Assembly: GCA_024663395.1 (NCBI GenBank)
Contig: JANFAH010000022.1
Span: 434,001 to 498,000, forward strand
DNA from: Pisolithus tinctorius
Taxonomy: Eukaryota > Basidiomycota > Agaricomycetes > Boletales > Pisolithaceae
Direction of reading: 5' to 3'
Length of the DNA: 64,000 nt
The position numbers were made by a program, and so were the translations under genes. Positions 1 through 11,818 of this stretch are shown here, one piece after another (the first letter of the stretch is position 1; each line of letters begins with the position of its first letter). The notes beneath the pieces are model-generated. The model saw nothing but the letters and a program-made list of their open reading frames with translations. It had not been told where the DNA came from and made no database searches.

Positions 1-90
1 GTTTTGGATGATGTCAATGAGGGGCCAGCTGTTGTTTTAATGGCTTTTTCAGATGACGAGGGGCAGGATGACTCCGACGCTGACTGGTAG
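1..90 (+). CDS. C-terminal end of an unidentified acidic protein (partial)
   Basis: Frame 1 is open from the first base of the window and stops at TAG 88-90. It encodes 29 residues that end in an acidic tail (SDDEGQDDSDADW). The coding part lies outside the window, so the product cannot be named. Acidic tails of this kind occur in many fungal proteins, including transposases, so this is only a supported 3' end and not an identification. Confidence 0.4.
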   Translation, partial: VLDDVNEGPAVVLMAFSDDEGQDDSDADW

Positions 91-190
91 ATAAGCAATA
101 TTGCGATCGTTGTTCTTAGTTGTTCTTCACAATACATAGTCCGTACGAAATGCGAAGGACAGTACATGGAGCTACTTAGAACGATGTGCG

Positions 191-440
191 AAACTCCCAA
201 GTACGATCTGCAAAACTCCCAAGTACGAAACGCAAAACTCCGAAGTCCGAAACGCAAAATTCCAAAGTCCGAAACGCAAAACTCCAAAGTCCGAAACGCA
301 AAACTCCGAAGTCCAAAACGCAAAACTCCCAAGTCCGAAGTGTAATCTATCGAAGTCGAATATGTAATTCGCGGTACTCGAGGTCCTCAAACGCCAAACT
401 CCCAAATGCGGAATGCAATTCGCCGAAGTCCGAAATCCGG
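191..440. repeat. 22-bp minisatellite
   Basis: Units of 22 bp built on AAACTCCGAAGTCCGAAACG start at 191, 213, 235, 257, 279, 301, 323 and 345. They decay towards about 440. The ORFs that cross the array on both strands only reflect its lack of stops. The units touch each other without spacers. Confidence 0.85.
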
Positions 441-1009
441 GGGAGCATGATGCTCCGGCTTTCCATACACAGCTGACACGTGCCAGCAGTGACGCACTCG
501 GACGACCTGCTCCATCGTGCCTAGGTGATTGCCACCCGAGGCAGCAAGAACTCGCACCTTCATATCCGGGCCACCAAATTTCCCCCTCTCCGGGGCACGT
601 CCACTCTTATGGGAGGACTAGTCGAAGCATCATGAGGCATCTCGAGAGTATCTCAGGTCAACGAAATATTTCATGTCTTATAGCCTCCCCCACTCTCGAA
701 ATGACCTCGTAAGACAGCAATTGTTAGGTGTAATTACCATTGACGTCCAGTAAACCTCTTACAGGCGCGAACGGCGGACCCTCGTCTACATGCTGAATAG
801 TGTCAACGTGCATATATGTCTTTTACCATACGCAACGAGCCGTATAAATATGTGATCAGTGCGAGGCAGGAAACGGAAGACGGTGACCGTGCCAGTAAAC
901 TTAGCTCAGACGACTCATGGATATCGACCTCCAGTGAGTTCTCTTGCGAGGAGCTTTGATGGTATACGAAGGACATGTACTACTTCGACAGCGTGACAAA
1001 CCTCCGAAC
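441..1009. other. No gene recognised
   Basis: I see no homologous coding sequence, RNA gene or strong repeat in this stretch between the minisatellite and the alcohol dehydrogenase relic. Confidence 0.5.
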
Positions 1010-2366
1010 TTAAGACTTGTGGCAGCTTCCACATCGCCTTCGCGAGGGGCCAAGTGAAGTTACAACCGAGATCCACGCTGTATCCCTCCAGGCAAGTAAC
1101 TCACTTTCGCATGTCGACATGCTACTCAACTTCTCTTCGCGTAGTGCCGTGATCAACTTATGGATCATCATCGCAGATATGGAGGGTACGTATGCCATCT
1201 TGCACGATTCGCCGTTCTTCATTTGGAGGTGCGCGAAGTTCCAGCGTGGTGAACGATTTGGTTCTGTGCTCCGGCCGCGAAGGTGAGGTCGTAGCAGTTG
1301 GAGTGGATGTCGAACGGTGGAAGGTCGGAGACTGTGTCTGCTGTAACTTCGTACTGGAGCACGTTTGTGGAGATCTGAAGCAGGAAATCAAGGCCAGTGA
1401 CCTCGGTGGGGACACTGATGGCGTCCTGAGGAAATGCATCAATGTTCCTGCTTATGCGCCCCCAGGCCATGCGTCGTCGCTGAATCTCTAGCCAGTCTAT
1501 TATCCGTATTCCCGACCTCTTGTCATATGAAGAGGCTTCGACCCTACCGTAAGTCCCACACCGTCTCTAACAACGCGATTAGGTTGAATAACATGTAACA
1601 GGTGTGCGGGGCTGACCCCCGAAGGCATGAAAGGCGGAGACTATGTTCTTGCCCTTCGGAATTTGTGGTGTGTCGACGTGCGCCATTTCAAACTTTTTAC
1701 GGTTAGGACTGCGATGACGGTTGGTTGTAACACAGCATTGCTGCTCAGATAGCTCTTGCGTCCGATGCAAGTGTAATCGTGACATCCACCTTGGACGAGA
1801 AGTTGGAGATAGGGAGGGAATTGGGCGTGCAGCATCTAATCAGCTACAAGAAGACCCCCAGCTGTGATGAGGAGATCGTGTGTCTAACGTGGATTTTCTC
1901 AAGATTGGCAGATAATCAAGGGTTCCTGCTTTGTAGACGGGGGGCAGGGGGACCACGTCATCGGAGTGAGTGGATCAAATACACTTCAGAAGTCTAGTAG
2001 GTCTGTTAAGGACTCTGGATATGTTCACATATGGGCTTCTTATCCAGGGTGCGTTTGCGAGTGTGGGTGGAACAACGGGCACTGACACGCTCAAGGATAA
2101 ACAAGAGATTCCGGTAAATACTGCCCTCTAAATTGCTATCACCGCGGTGTTCTTGTGGGTTCCGTTATGCAGTAACTTGGGTTTGTGCTGTTGCATTGAC
2201 ATCCACTCACGCTACGTGAAGATTTGAGGATATGAATCGCTTGTTAGCAGCTCGTAACCCCCATCTGGTCGTTGAAAGCTTTCTCTTTCTAACAGACGAT
2301 AGACGCGTACACTTAGGATCGCAAAATCATGTCGAAGAGGTTGTTATTCGGGTATCGAAGGATTAA
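1010..2366 (+). pseudogene. Zinc-type alcohol dehydrogenase-like (MDR family) pseudogene
   Basis: Fragments in order match a fungal medium-chain dehydrogenase/reductase. GPSEVTTEIHAVSLQ precedes a GTAAGT donor at 1093. SGREGEVVAVGVDVERWKVGD is followed by LGGDTDGVL, and then by an intron at 1549-1601 whose removal restores TLPCAGLT. Next come the Rossmann-fold part VIVTSTLDEKLEIGRELGVQ with HLISYKKTPSCDEE, then VSGSNTLQKS, FEDMNRLLAAR, and the C-terminus SQNHVEEVVIRVSKD ending at TAA 2364-2366. Living family members bind NAD(P)H and reduce or oxidise alcohols or quinones. Here several frameshifts, in-frame stops and a lost stretch after the second exon make the copy dead. It is convergent with the A49 gene that ends at 2551. 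The start codon is not identifiable. Confidence 0.85.
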
Positions 2367-3367
2367 AGATGGGAGGCATGGTTGAAGGCTCCGGAATAAA
2401 TTGTATATGTTTATGTACCATTTACCTGTACATTTGACATCCAGTCTGCGTTCAGAAACCCTCTGTTTATATGAAGGGAATCGAAGGTAGTGAGGACACT
2501 GAAGTAATGCACGAGAACCAAAACGCGTGTTCGATTTCCTATCGTCGTTCCTATCCACGTCGACGTTTACCCCGCGGCTTTGGAAACTCCAGCGGAACTT
2601 TGAGCAATGCGCGTTTCGTCTCTGCAGCACTGTCGGGAAGACCAAGCCTTTTCAGGTCCGCAACAGTGGGCTTAGTGAACTGGCATCCTACAACACATCA
2701 ATATGTAATGTCCGCTGGAAAAGCCCATAAGAACATACCCATTGACTTGAAGAGCATATTAATGCTATCCAAGAAGCAAGATTAGGGAAAGCTGGTGCAA
2801 GTTACATCTCACTTACGACTGCGTAGACTGACTCAGATCTTTGGTTATTATTTCAGTATGGGTTGCGTATTCATCAACACGCAGGTACAGTGCGAACATG
2901 TGTGTTAGCAGCAGCGTCTCTTTCTGAGACGTGAATTGTGACCTATTCAACCATAATGTGTCGGCTTCTCCAGTACGTAGGAAGGGCTGGAAGCACTGAC
3001 TTGGAAGACGTCCTTGCACTCTCCGTGAATCGAGACAACAGACCGTCTGCAACAACGGACGGCATAGAGGTTAACTTCTCTTACAGAGAAACTTTTCCAA
3101 GGTTGCTTTGGATGGCCAATTGCCGGAACAGCATCATATACGCGATGTACTGAAGAATCTTGCTGGACAGAAAGTCAGCGGGCGACCTTTGAACACGCAG
3201 AAGACGTACATGTTGGTTTGGCTGGGAGATGAAGAGTCGCAAATTGAATGCAAATGCTGATTGATCCATTTGGATCTTTGAAACGGAAGGAGCGGTATTC
3301 GTTGGTTTTGTCCAACAACCAAGAACGGAGCTTCGGATAGCGTTTTCCATTCTGTCTCAGGGATTAT

Positions 3368-3462
3368 TATGGAAAGCCAGACGGTCACGCTCAGGTACAT
3401 GGTAGGGGATATGCCATACACCTACTGCATTTGGTAGTCGGCCACCTTGGGACCCGGGACAG
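3368..3462 (+). repeat. Left terminal inverted repeat of T1
   Basis: It begins TATGGAAAGCCAGACGGTCA and pairs with 16973-17067. The outer 27 bases differ at one position. Inner blocks such as CTTGGGACCC are also shared, with lower overall identity. Confidence 0.85.
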
Positions 3463-4209
3463 CCCCAGAAAAAATACGCATGGGTGTTTATAGGTATTTA
3501 TGCAGACTCTGCCAAGGTCGAGTCCAAGTAATGACATCCTAGTTACCGTAGTACTACGTAATGTATCAAATACCACAGGTACTCGCCTTCCACTAATCTG
3601 GGAGAGCATCAGTGCAAAATGTGCTCGGAATCGCTGCTATTCAGGGAATCGATGATCATATCAATTGCCAGGCAGTACTGTGAAAATGAACCTTCAGTAT
3701 CTCGGCAGCTGTCAAGCGCACTCTGGAACTTCAATTGCAGCTGCTTGTCGAAAGCCGAGACTGAAGCTTCACATTATGTAATTGTATAGCCACACCTCTC
3801 GTGGAGCGCTGCCCGCCCTTGCCCGCCTGCCGTAGATAATTCCATAGCCACTGACAAGTTAAAAATGCTGCTGGCCCGCCACTACTCCCAACCCACGTCC
3901 GCATTTGGTATATATTGAAATTTCCCACCCTACTGCCCTGTAGTCCCCTGGGTCAGCTCCCTTGCCCTACTGGGCTCTATCTTCTGCTGGCATGCATCAT
4001 ATATGATCATTAACATGAAGTATAAGTATATTAGAGCATAACTGAACGCTTAGTTGAGTATATTAGTGGCCCTGAATAGCTTGGAAATGAGATAGGGGTA
4101 AAAAGCCAAAAAGCGGACGCTTTTTTGATATATTGAACATATCTACTTGGTTTTCATGTCTCCTTCAAGGTAATATGTATGCCTACAACATATCCAAAGT
4201 TCATAGCCT
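3463..4209. other. T1 interior, no gene recognised
   Basis: This non-coding stretch lies between the T1 left end and palindrome P1. I see no recognisable protein or RNA gene. Confidence 0.5.
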
Positions 4210-5635
4210 TTGATGGAGTGCTTTACATGTGGTGACACAATCTCCTCCTCCCTGTATTTCACCATAGAAATTTTTTTCTGGGTCTTTTTGTGCTGGTACT
4301 GTAATGTAACATGGTATAGTAGTTACACTTAGTGAATTGGTGCATAATTGGACCACCCATCAGGTGGCTGAGAAGCACTGAATTGCTAGAAAGGATTTCA
4401 GGGGTTACAGACAAAAAAGTGTTCGCAATTTTGCTACATTTGATATGGGCATTTGAGAAGGACATCCCCTTGTAGTGGCCCTCTGTACCTATATAATATC
4501 ACAAGCTCATTGAATGGGGTGGAGCTCCTGAGGTGTTGTGCCATGGTCTTCCCCTGCCGGTATTTAGGGGCTCCATCAATTTCCAGGCAGTATATTTCTA
4601 TTCCGACTATCTAGGGATCTATTGAATACTTATTCACAGCCAAAAAATAAATACCAAGTCCACACTAGAAGGGGAGAGAGCAGGGGAAGGAAAACAATCA
4701 CCCAGAGAGCGTGGGAAAATGCGCAAAAAGTTGCGGAGACTTTTAAAACATATCAAAAAGATGGAATGGTACATCACACACAGTGTCTGGTGCTCAATGG
4801 ATGGTAGTACTGGGATTTTAACATCTGATTTCTCCTCCTAGAATTATATTACACTTACTTCAGTGTGTCACACCCTCAGAACTTGAGACTTGGTACCAGT
4901 CTCTTATCCTGAGTAGTGAAATGTATTTACTGGATCAGAAGTCCACATGTATCATTTTTCGCATGTTTTTGGGTTCTCTGGGTAATGCAGGTATTATATT
5001 ACATGAAGGCATGTCCCATGACCAAGGGGAACACGGTACTCCATCCATTGAGTACCAGACACTGTGTGTGATGTACCATTCCATCTTTTTGATATGTTTT
5101 AAAAGTCTCCGCAACTTTTTGCGCATTTTCCCACGCTCTCTGGGTGATTGTTTTCCTTCCCCTGCTCTCTCCCCTTCTAGTGTGGACTTGGTATTTATTT
5201 TTTGGCTGTGAATAAGTATTCAATAGATCCCTAGATAGTCGGAATAGAAATATACTGCCTGGAAATTGATGGAGCCCCTAAATACCGGCAGGGGAAGACC
5301 ATGGCACAACACCTCAGGAGCTCCACCCCATTCAATGAGCTTGTGATATTATATAGGTACAGAGGGCCACTACAAGGGGATGTCCTTCTCAAATGCCCAT
5401 ATCAAATGTAGCAAAATTGCGAACACTTTTTTGTCTGTAACCCCTGAAATCCTTTCTAGCAATTCAGTGCTTCTCAGCCACCTGATGGGTGGTCCAATTA
5501 TGCACCAATTCACTAAGTGTAACTACTATACCATGTTACATTACAGTACCAGCACAAAAAGACCCAGAAAAAAATTTCTATGGTGAAATACAGGGAGGAG
5601 GAGATTGTGTCACCACATGTAAAGCACTCCATCAA
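4210..5635. mobile_element. P1: 1.4-kb near-perfect palindrome (foldback element)
   Basis: The left arm (4210 to about 4803) is the reverse complement of the right arm (about 5042 to 5635), with the axis at 4922.5 and a spacer of about 240 bp. The only clear mismatch I found is near the inner end of the arms (GGTGCTCAATGG against GGTACTCAATGG). The ends are TTGATGGAGTGC and GCACTCCATCAA. No convincing target duplication is visible in the flanks. Short ORFs in the arms are mirror copies and show no known domain. The structure fits a foldback or long-TIR MITE. Confidence 0.85.
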
Positions 5636-5639
5636 CACA

Positions 5640-6909
5640 TAGTGTAGTCACACTTAGTCACAACACATGGGCAGCCTGTGCGCCAAAACACCAACACTTA
5701 TATAGACCCCGAGATGGGCCCACCTAAATAGATTAGCCAGTACACATGGACAGGCCTGAGGGACTAAAGTGTGAGCAACATATGTATGGGCCTGTAAGTG
5801 CATTACCACAACATATGGGAGGGCCCATGGTGGGTAAGGATGTTGAAACATTTAGATGGGCCCGTGACCAATTAAGAATACTGAGCTGCTATGAGACATG
5901 GGTGGGCCCGTCCTGGTAGGTTACACCCCTGTCACAACATCAAGGTGGGCCTGCCTATCATAACATGGAGAGGGTCACAACATAAGGACAGGCCTGGGAG
6001 GAATATCATTTATGGTGTTGCAACATATAAACGGGCCCGTTCATCATAAGTCATACCCCTGTCACAACATATGGACAGGCCTGTCAATAGCAAGATGTAC
6101 CGCTGTTGAAACATAAAGATGGGCCTGTCATTAATATCATTTAATAGAGTCACAACATAAGGGTGGGCCCTTCAGTAGTATTATTTATATTGTTGCAACA
6201 TATGGATGGGCCTGTCCACAGTAGGATGTACCTCTGATGAAACATAAAGACGGGCCCTTCAGTAGTATTATTTATATTGTCACAACATATGGGTGGGCCT
6301 GGCCCCAGTAAGATGTACCCTGTCAAAACATAAAGATGGGCCCGTCATTAATATCATTTAATAGAGTCACAACATAAGGGTGGGCCCTTCAGTAGTATTA
6401 TTTATATTGTTGCAACATATGGACAGGCCTGTCCACAGTAAGATGTACCTCTGATGAAACATAAAGACGGGCCCTTCAGTAGTATTATTTATATTGTCAC
6501 AACATATGGGCAGGCCTGGCCCCAGTAAGATGTACCCTGTCAAAACATAAAGACAGGCCTGTCACTAGTATCATTGAATAGAGTCACAACATATGGATGG
6601 GCCTGTCCACAGTAAGATGTACCTCTGACAAAACATGAAGACGGGCCCATCAGTAATCTCATGTATAGCATCACAACATATGGACAGGCCCTTCAGTAGT
6701 ATAATTTATATTGTCACAACATATAGGCGGGCCCATCCACAGTAAGATGTACCTCGGATGAAACATAAAGACGGGCCCATCAGTAATCTCATGTATAGCA
6801 TCACAACATGTGGATGGGCCCTTCAGTAGTATTATTTATATTATCACAGCATATGGGCAGGCCCAGCCCCAGTAAGATGTACCCTGTTGAAACATAAAGA
6901 TGGGCCCAT
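5640..6909. repeat. GGGCC-rich satellite with a 217-bp higher-order period
   Basis: Degenerate units of about 54 bp share the core CACAACATATGG followed by a GGGCCC-like block and a TATTATTTATATTG or CAGTAAGATGTACC segment. In the right half, groups of four units repeat with an exact period of 217 bp; equivalent CACAACATA(A/T) starts lie at 6151, 6368 and 6585. The left half (5640 to about 6100) is more diverged. It starts right after P1 and ends exactly where the G1 LTR begins. No coding potential is seen. Confidence 0.85.
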
Positions 6910-7564
6910 TGTGAGGAATCCGCATTCCCTGGGTGCGTAAGCCCCTATCATTAACCGTTCTGTGACTACTGCTACGTCTGCTCCCCTCTCGCGTTCACCA
7001 TTGTTCATGCGCTACCTTCCCACGCCCTCGCTCCCTCTCGCGCAATGCTATACCCGCGGCCGCTGTGCTCTGGTCGTTGTTTTTCCTCGGACTCTTTTTC
7101 TTATCATGGGCTCTATTCCTTTAATGCTTGTAGTATACCCTCGGCCTCTGTTCGGCCAGTCTTGTTTGCACACACTGTCGCGTGGCTTTCCTTTACTGTA
7201 CCCTGTCTTACTTAGGTTCCAGGTTTGTCCAGACTATAAAGCCCTGTACTTAGGTACAGAATGATACCTTTTGGCACTCGGAAGGTCACCACGAGTTTCT
7301 TTTCCACTTTGTCTACACCGCACATCTCGCATTCCACCGTGCACGAACTACGTATACCGCTTGTACTGCTTGCATCGCCAGTACTACTCCGCGGACCATG
7401 CCGCGCACAGTCACAAAACACTACCGCTACAAAGCGCTGGGTCTCTCCTTCTAGTCCCGACAGTCCAGAATCCCTTGGGACGAACAATTCGTTCCCTTCA
7501 TTTTTTATTGTTGTTATCTAAGCCATCTAGCTCATGTTATACAGCTACTTGGACTTTTCCTACA
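6910..7564 (+). repeat. G1 5' LTR
   Basis: It begins TGTGAGGAATCCGC and ends TTTTCCTACA. A TATAAA box lies at 7235-7240. The sequence after it (ACTGGAGCCCACCACGAGG from 7565) is placed as a tRNA primer site would be, but I cannot name the tRNA. Confidence 0.9.
7235..7240 (+). promoter_or_regulatory. TATA box in G1 LTR
   Basis: TATAAA within the context GTCCAGACTATAAAGCCC. The same box occurs at 16651-16656 in the 3' LTR. It is the likely start of the genomic transcript. Confidence 0.6.
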
Positions 7565-7565
7565 A

Positions 7566-9386
7566 CTGGAGCCCACCACGAGGGATTCTGCTGTCACTTC
7601 CAGAAGGTCGCTCAGGCGCACCGCCGAATGCACTGAACTAGAAAATTTACGCCTGCACTTTCGCAATCTCAACCTGTCAGAAGACTCTGACATTTTCCGC
7701 CCTGTTTCACCCGTAACACTGGATCACACGCAATTACCCGCTGACATTCCATGGGTACTACCCGCGATCACCCCTCCTGATATCTCGGCAGATCAGATAT
7801 CCATTGCGTCGGATCACCTAGATCTCACTGCCCCTGATTTTCCCGGTGGCTTTATCCACTCGACTCCCTGAAGGCCCGAAACCCTGCCATCACCTTTAAC
7901 ACCCGTCACATCATCTGATTCATCATCACCGACGCCCTCTTTTTCCCGTCTCTTTGACGCCTCCGAATCTATACCCAGACTCCCAGCTCCATCTGCCACA
8001 CTGCCGTGACCACTCACTCGGTCGCAGACCACCCATCAGCCAATTAGTAACCTGCCAACACTTCTGCCTGCTCACTCGTGCACTATACCAACCGCTTCGC
8101 ACCCGCAACCAATACCCATTCCACCCGTTACCAATCCGGCACTGCCACCACAGGTTAACCCACCTATGGCTAATCCTCAGTTGCAGATGCCGCTCCGTGG
8201 AACACAAAACTCACCTAAATTTAGCGGAGATTCTCCCGCGCAGCTTCCATGCTACCTCAAAGACATCGACTTCCTCGGTACTCTTGCTGCTCTTGATGAC
8301 CGTGGCAAGATCAGAGCCGCAATCCGCTACGCTGACCTCGAAGAAGCTGAGGTCTGGCAAACGCTCCCGGAGGCCGCTCCTGCGGCCGACGACTGGGATG
8401 CCTTCATAGTAGCTGTTAAGGGTTTGTACCCTGGCTGCGAGGGTGACGACCACTACTGCTGTGCAGACTTGCAGTACCTCGTCGAAGAATATCAGTCCAA
8501 GCCTATGCGGAACCAGGATGACCTCGGAGAATACCAGCGGAAATTCGCTAAGATTTCTGCCCTGCTCATTAAAACTAAAAAGCTTGCAGAGACGGAACGG
8601 GATTCCATGTTCCTGAATGGCTTCCCGAGGGCCATCGCAGACCATATTTGTCATTGACTCTCCATAGTCCGCACCGACCTCCACCCTGACGATCCGTACC
8701 CACTCGCAGAAGTCGTCAAAGCCGCCAAGTTCCTTCTGACAGGATCTGCTCTTCGTAGCGCGGTACTGACAATGGGTACCGCGGCCTCGCCAGCTGCACC
8801 TCCCTCGTCGGCTTACATGCCGCAAGTGCCACCTCCTGGTACTGTCGTTAAACAGGAATACAACTTCCAGACACAGCCTCCGCCACAGCAATGCAGACCT
8901 GGCTGCGGTTTCTGTGCAGACCCCAACCACTGGACAAGGATGTGCGCGCTCGTTGAAGTTTATATCCGCGCAGGTAAGATCACGAGAGGTACAGCCAACC
9001 GTCTCTATCTTGCAGATGGAAGCCAAATTCCACGCTTCCCTGAGCGTAACTCACTAAGAGAGGCTGTTGACCGCATCATGGCTGACAGAGACCAGGCCAG
9101 CGCGCGCGCCGTGACTCCTGCTCCATGCAATGCAGCCGCACAAGGCACTGCCAACCTCTTCTGCATTGCTCATCCCGAAATTGATGTGCAGTTGGAGATC
9201 CAGCCTTCTGCCTTCTTAAACACCATCCAAGCTGCCGATGAACCTGTCGCAGACTTAGCCGACCCTGACTTCCAAGCATATGTCGCTCAAGCTTGGGCTA
9301 CCTACCAAGCGGATAAAGGTAACAAGGGAGAAGTCATTCCCCGCAGAAAGAAAGTCCGCTTCGACGGAGTTGAAATCACAGCTTGA
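7566..9386 (+). pseudogene. gag: G1 gag (capsid/nucleocapsid)
   Basis: One reading frame runs from just after the 5' LTR to 9386, broken only by TGA codons at 7869, 8007, 8655 and 9384. A Pro/Ser-rich N-terminal part precedes a retrotransposon gag domain (about 8166-8700, with SPAQLPCYLKDIDFL, LNGFPRAIADHI and PLAEVVKAAKFLL). A CCHC zinc knuckle follows near 8908 (CGFCADPNHWTRMC, C-x2-C-x4-H-x4-C). Gag packages the element RNA in a cytoplasmic particle. No upstream in-frame ATG is obvious before 8166, so the start is undecided. The 271-aa ORF on the opposite strand (8211-9026) is a shadow. Confidence 0.85.
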
Positions 9387-9473
9387 CCCGCGGCACATCC
9401 TGCCGACCCTCCACGAGTCGACCCGCGCGCAGCCACTGTTGAAGAGGAAATCATTTCCCCTGGTGTTCAAAGT

Positions 9474-10424
9474 TTGCGTGCCGCTCGCCAGGCATCCGAG
9501 CCCTCCACGCCTGCACCAACATCTACCGCTACAAAACCATATGTTCCTCCGACTAATCCAGCTCCAACGCCCACACACAAGGACCCTGTTCCCATGGCAA
9601 TTGTTCCGTCACAGACACCGTACCCAGCAGCTCGCAATCAAAACCAGTACCATTACTTGTTCCCTCTCGAAGATGAAGCTGCGCCCAAGCGTATCGTGGA
9701 GCGCGTACTCGAAACCAGCGTTGCCATGCCAGTCAAAGAATTATTTGCAGTAGCCCCAGAGTTTCGCAAACAGTTCAGAGACATCACCATGGCAAAACGC
9801 ATCACCACAAACGAGATTGAGGTAGTTCGTAGCGACGATGAAGAAGGAGTACAAGTGAATGAATTGACCGGCTGCGATCCTCAAAGAACCACACACGAAT
9901 ACGGAGACCGCGTTATCTGCAGTGACGACAGCTCCATCGTAGCTCACCACACTCTGCCACTCCGCTGCATCAAAGCCAAGGTCCCCAGGACCGACGTCAC
10001 AATCAACTGCGTACTAGATTCCGGTTTGGAAATCGTCGCCATGCCCAGGCGTGTTTGGGAAAAGATCGGGCTTCCATTGCGCTGTGATCATCTCATGACT
10101 ATGACATCTGCTAACATGTCTAAAGACACTACTGTAGGCGTACTAGAGAACCTGAAACTCGACTTCGGTGCTGGGCCAGTCATGCTACAGGTTCAAGTAA
10201 TTGAACATGCCAACTTTGACATGCTCCTCGGACATCCGTTCATTTGCCTCATGAGTGTGGTAACAAACGATTATCCCGACGGCAGACAGCGGATCACTCT
10301 CCGTGATCCGAACGACGGCCGTGAGTACACTTTGCCCACGCGCCCGTGGCGTGAGGGCTGTCCGCGCTGCAAGTGCAGCAAGCACTGCCATAGCCACCAA
10401 AGTATAGTCGAGTGGGGTTTTTGA
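9474..10424 (+). pseudogene. G1 protease segment
   Basis: This segment continues the gag frame after the TGA at 9384. A Pro/Thr-rich linker leads to a retropepsin-like domain with the active-site triad as DSG in VTINCVLDSGLEIVAMP. The second conserved block is FDMLLGHPF (about 10213-10240). A basic Cys/His-rich stretch (CPRCKCSKHCHSH) follows. The frame closes at TGA 10422-10424 next to a T run and overlaps the RT frame by 13 bases. That overlap could be a programmed or an accidental frameshift. Confidence 0.85.
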
Positions 10425-11791
10425 ATATCGATGATCCACCAAACGGTCGGGGAGAGCCTACTAAGACGTCCTGTTTCCTGTTTAGCCGCTGTTATCCGTT
10501 CCTCAGTCCTACTGGCTCATCCCTAGCCTTCACTTCGACGAACTTCTCTTCGCCCGCGGCACCCATACCGTGGAACATACCCACCGGAATACCCTCGCCT
10601 GCTTTCACTTTCCTCTCTTCCACTCAGACAATACTAAACCCCTCTGCTATAGCTGCATTCGGCAGCGTTTATCGACTAGATCCCGCGGTTCGCACCCTCG
10701 TTTACAAGCCAGTTGCCAAGAAGGTTCGGACGGTACCTGCCCCGATGGCAGAAGAATACCGCATCGTGCACAGCCTGCCTGACGACCCGCTCGCTGGTCT
10801 CCAACCACTTCCAGCCCATCCACCAGACTTCGCCCTGGGCATCTGCTTCACCGCTGAATGGGCCATGGAACTCGACCTCGATCCTGCAGATTGGCTTTGG
10901 CCAGAAGAACTTAAACTCGTAACTTGGCTCGTTTCGGTCCATGAGCTCGCATTTGCTTGGGACATTACAGAGCGCAGACACCTAGACGAACGCTATTTTC
11001 CGCCAGTAAAGATTCCTACGATTCCGCACACGCCTTGGGTCCAACACAATATCCCTATCCCGAACGCGATCCATGCCCAAGTCATAGACATGATTAAAGA
11101 TCACATCAAGTCCGGCATGTATGAACCTTCTACAGCGGCTTACCGCTCCCGCTGGTTCTGCGTAGTAAAGAAAGATGGAAAGTCTCTTCGCCTTGTGCAT
11201 GACTTACAGCCCCTGAATGCAGTGACCATCCACGATGCGTCTGTTCCGCCCTTTGTAGAACACCTCGCAGAATCCTTTGCTGGATATGCAGTGTATGCAA
11301 TGATGGACCTCTACTCCGGGTATGACCAGCGCGCACTTCATGTGGATTCCCGTGACCTCACCACCTTCGGTACCCCCCTCGGACCACATCGGCTTACTAC
11401 TCTGCCGCAGGGTCATGCGAATGCGGTACAGGTATACCAGGGAGATACTGCATTTGTTCTCCAGGATGAGATCCCGCATCATACCCTGCCCTTCATAGAT
11501 GACATCCCTGTGAAATCTGAGACCACCCGCTATCAGCGTGCAGACAGCTCCTATGAGACTATCCTGGAGAATCCTGGGATTCGGAAATTTATCTGGAATC
11601 ACTGTATAGTCGTTAACCGTATCCTTCAGCATTTGCAGAACGTCGGAGCCACCATCTCAGCAAAGAAGTTCGTGCTAGCCGCTCCGTCTGCTGTGATCAT
11701 TGGCCACAAGTGCACCTTTGAAGGTCGCATTCCTGAAGAAAGCAAAGTGCAGAAGATCCGCGACTGGCCTGAGTGCTGCAACCTGACATAG
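10412..11791 (+). pseudogene. G1 reverse transcriptase
   Basis: This 459-residue frame holds a gypsy RT: PWVQHNIPIPNA, then SRWFCVVKKDGKSLRLVHDL (fingers), AMMDLYSGYDQR (first catalytic Asp), TLPQGHANAVQVYQ and PFIDDIPVKS, the catalytic FxDD box. The thumb region runs to 11791. A TAG at 11789-11791 separates it from RNase H in another frame, where VCGFLGVCGVLHIFIKDFAK continues the protein. Function is therefore lost. Confidence 0.9.
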
Positions 11792-11818
11792 GTTTGCGGT
11801 TTCCTCGGTGTCTGCGGT

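Noticed and set aside
191..440. CRISPR-like short repeats
   Set aside because: Units are contiguous without unique spacers, and the sequence is eukaryotic.
2313..2785. Separate small genes near 2313-2785 on both strands
   Set aside because: They are frames over the last exons and introns of the A49 gene.
4210..5635. Target duplication for P1
   Set aside because: CATAG occurs near both ends but at different distances from the arms, so it is not convincing.
8211..9026. 271-codon ORF on the minus strand
   Set aside because: It lies opposite G1 gag with its zinc knuckle and shows no domain.
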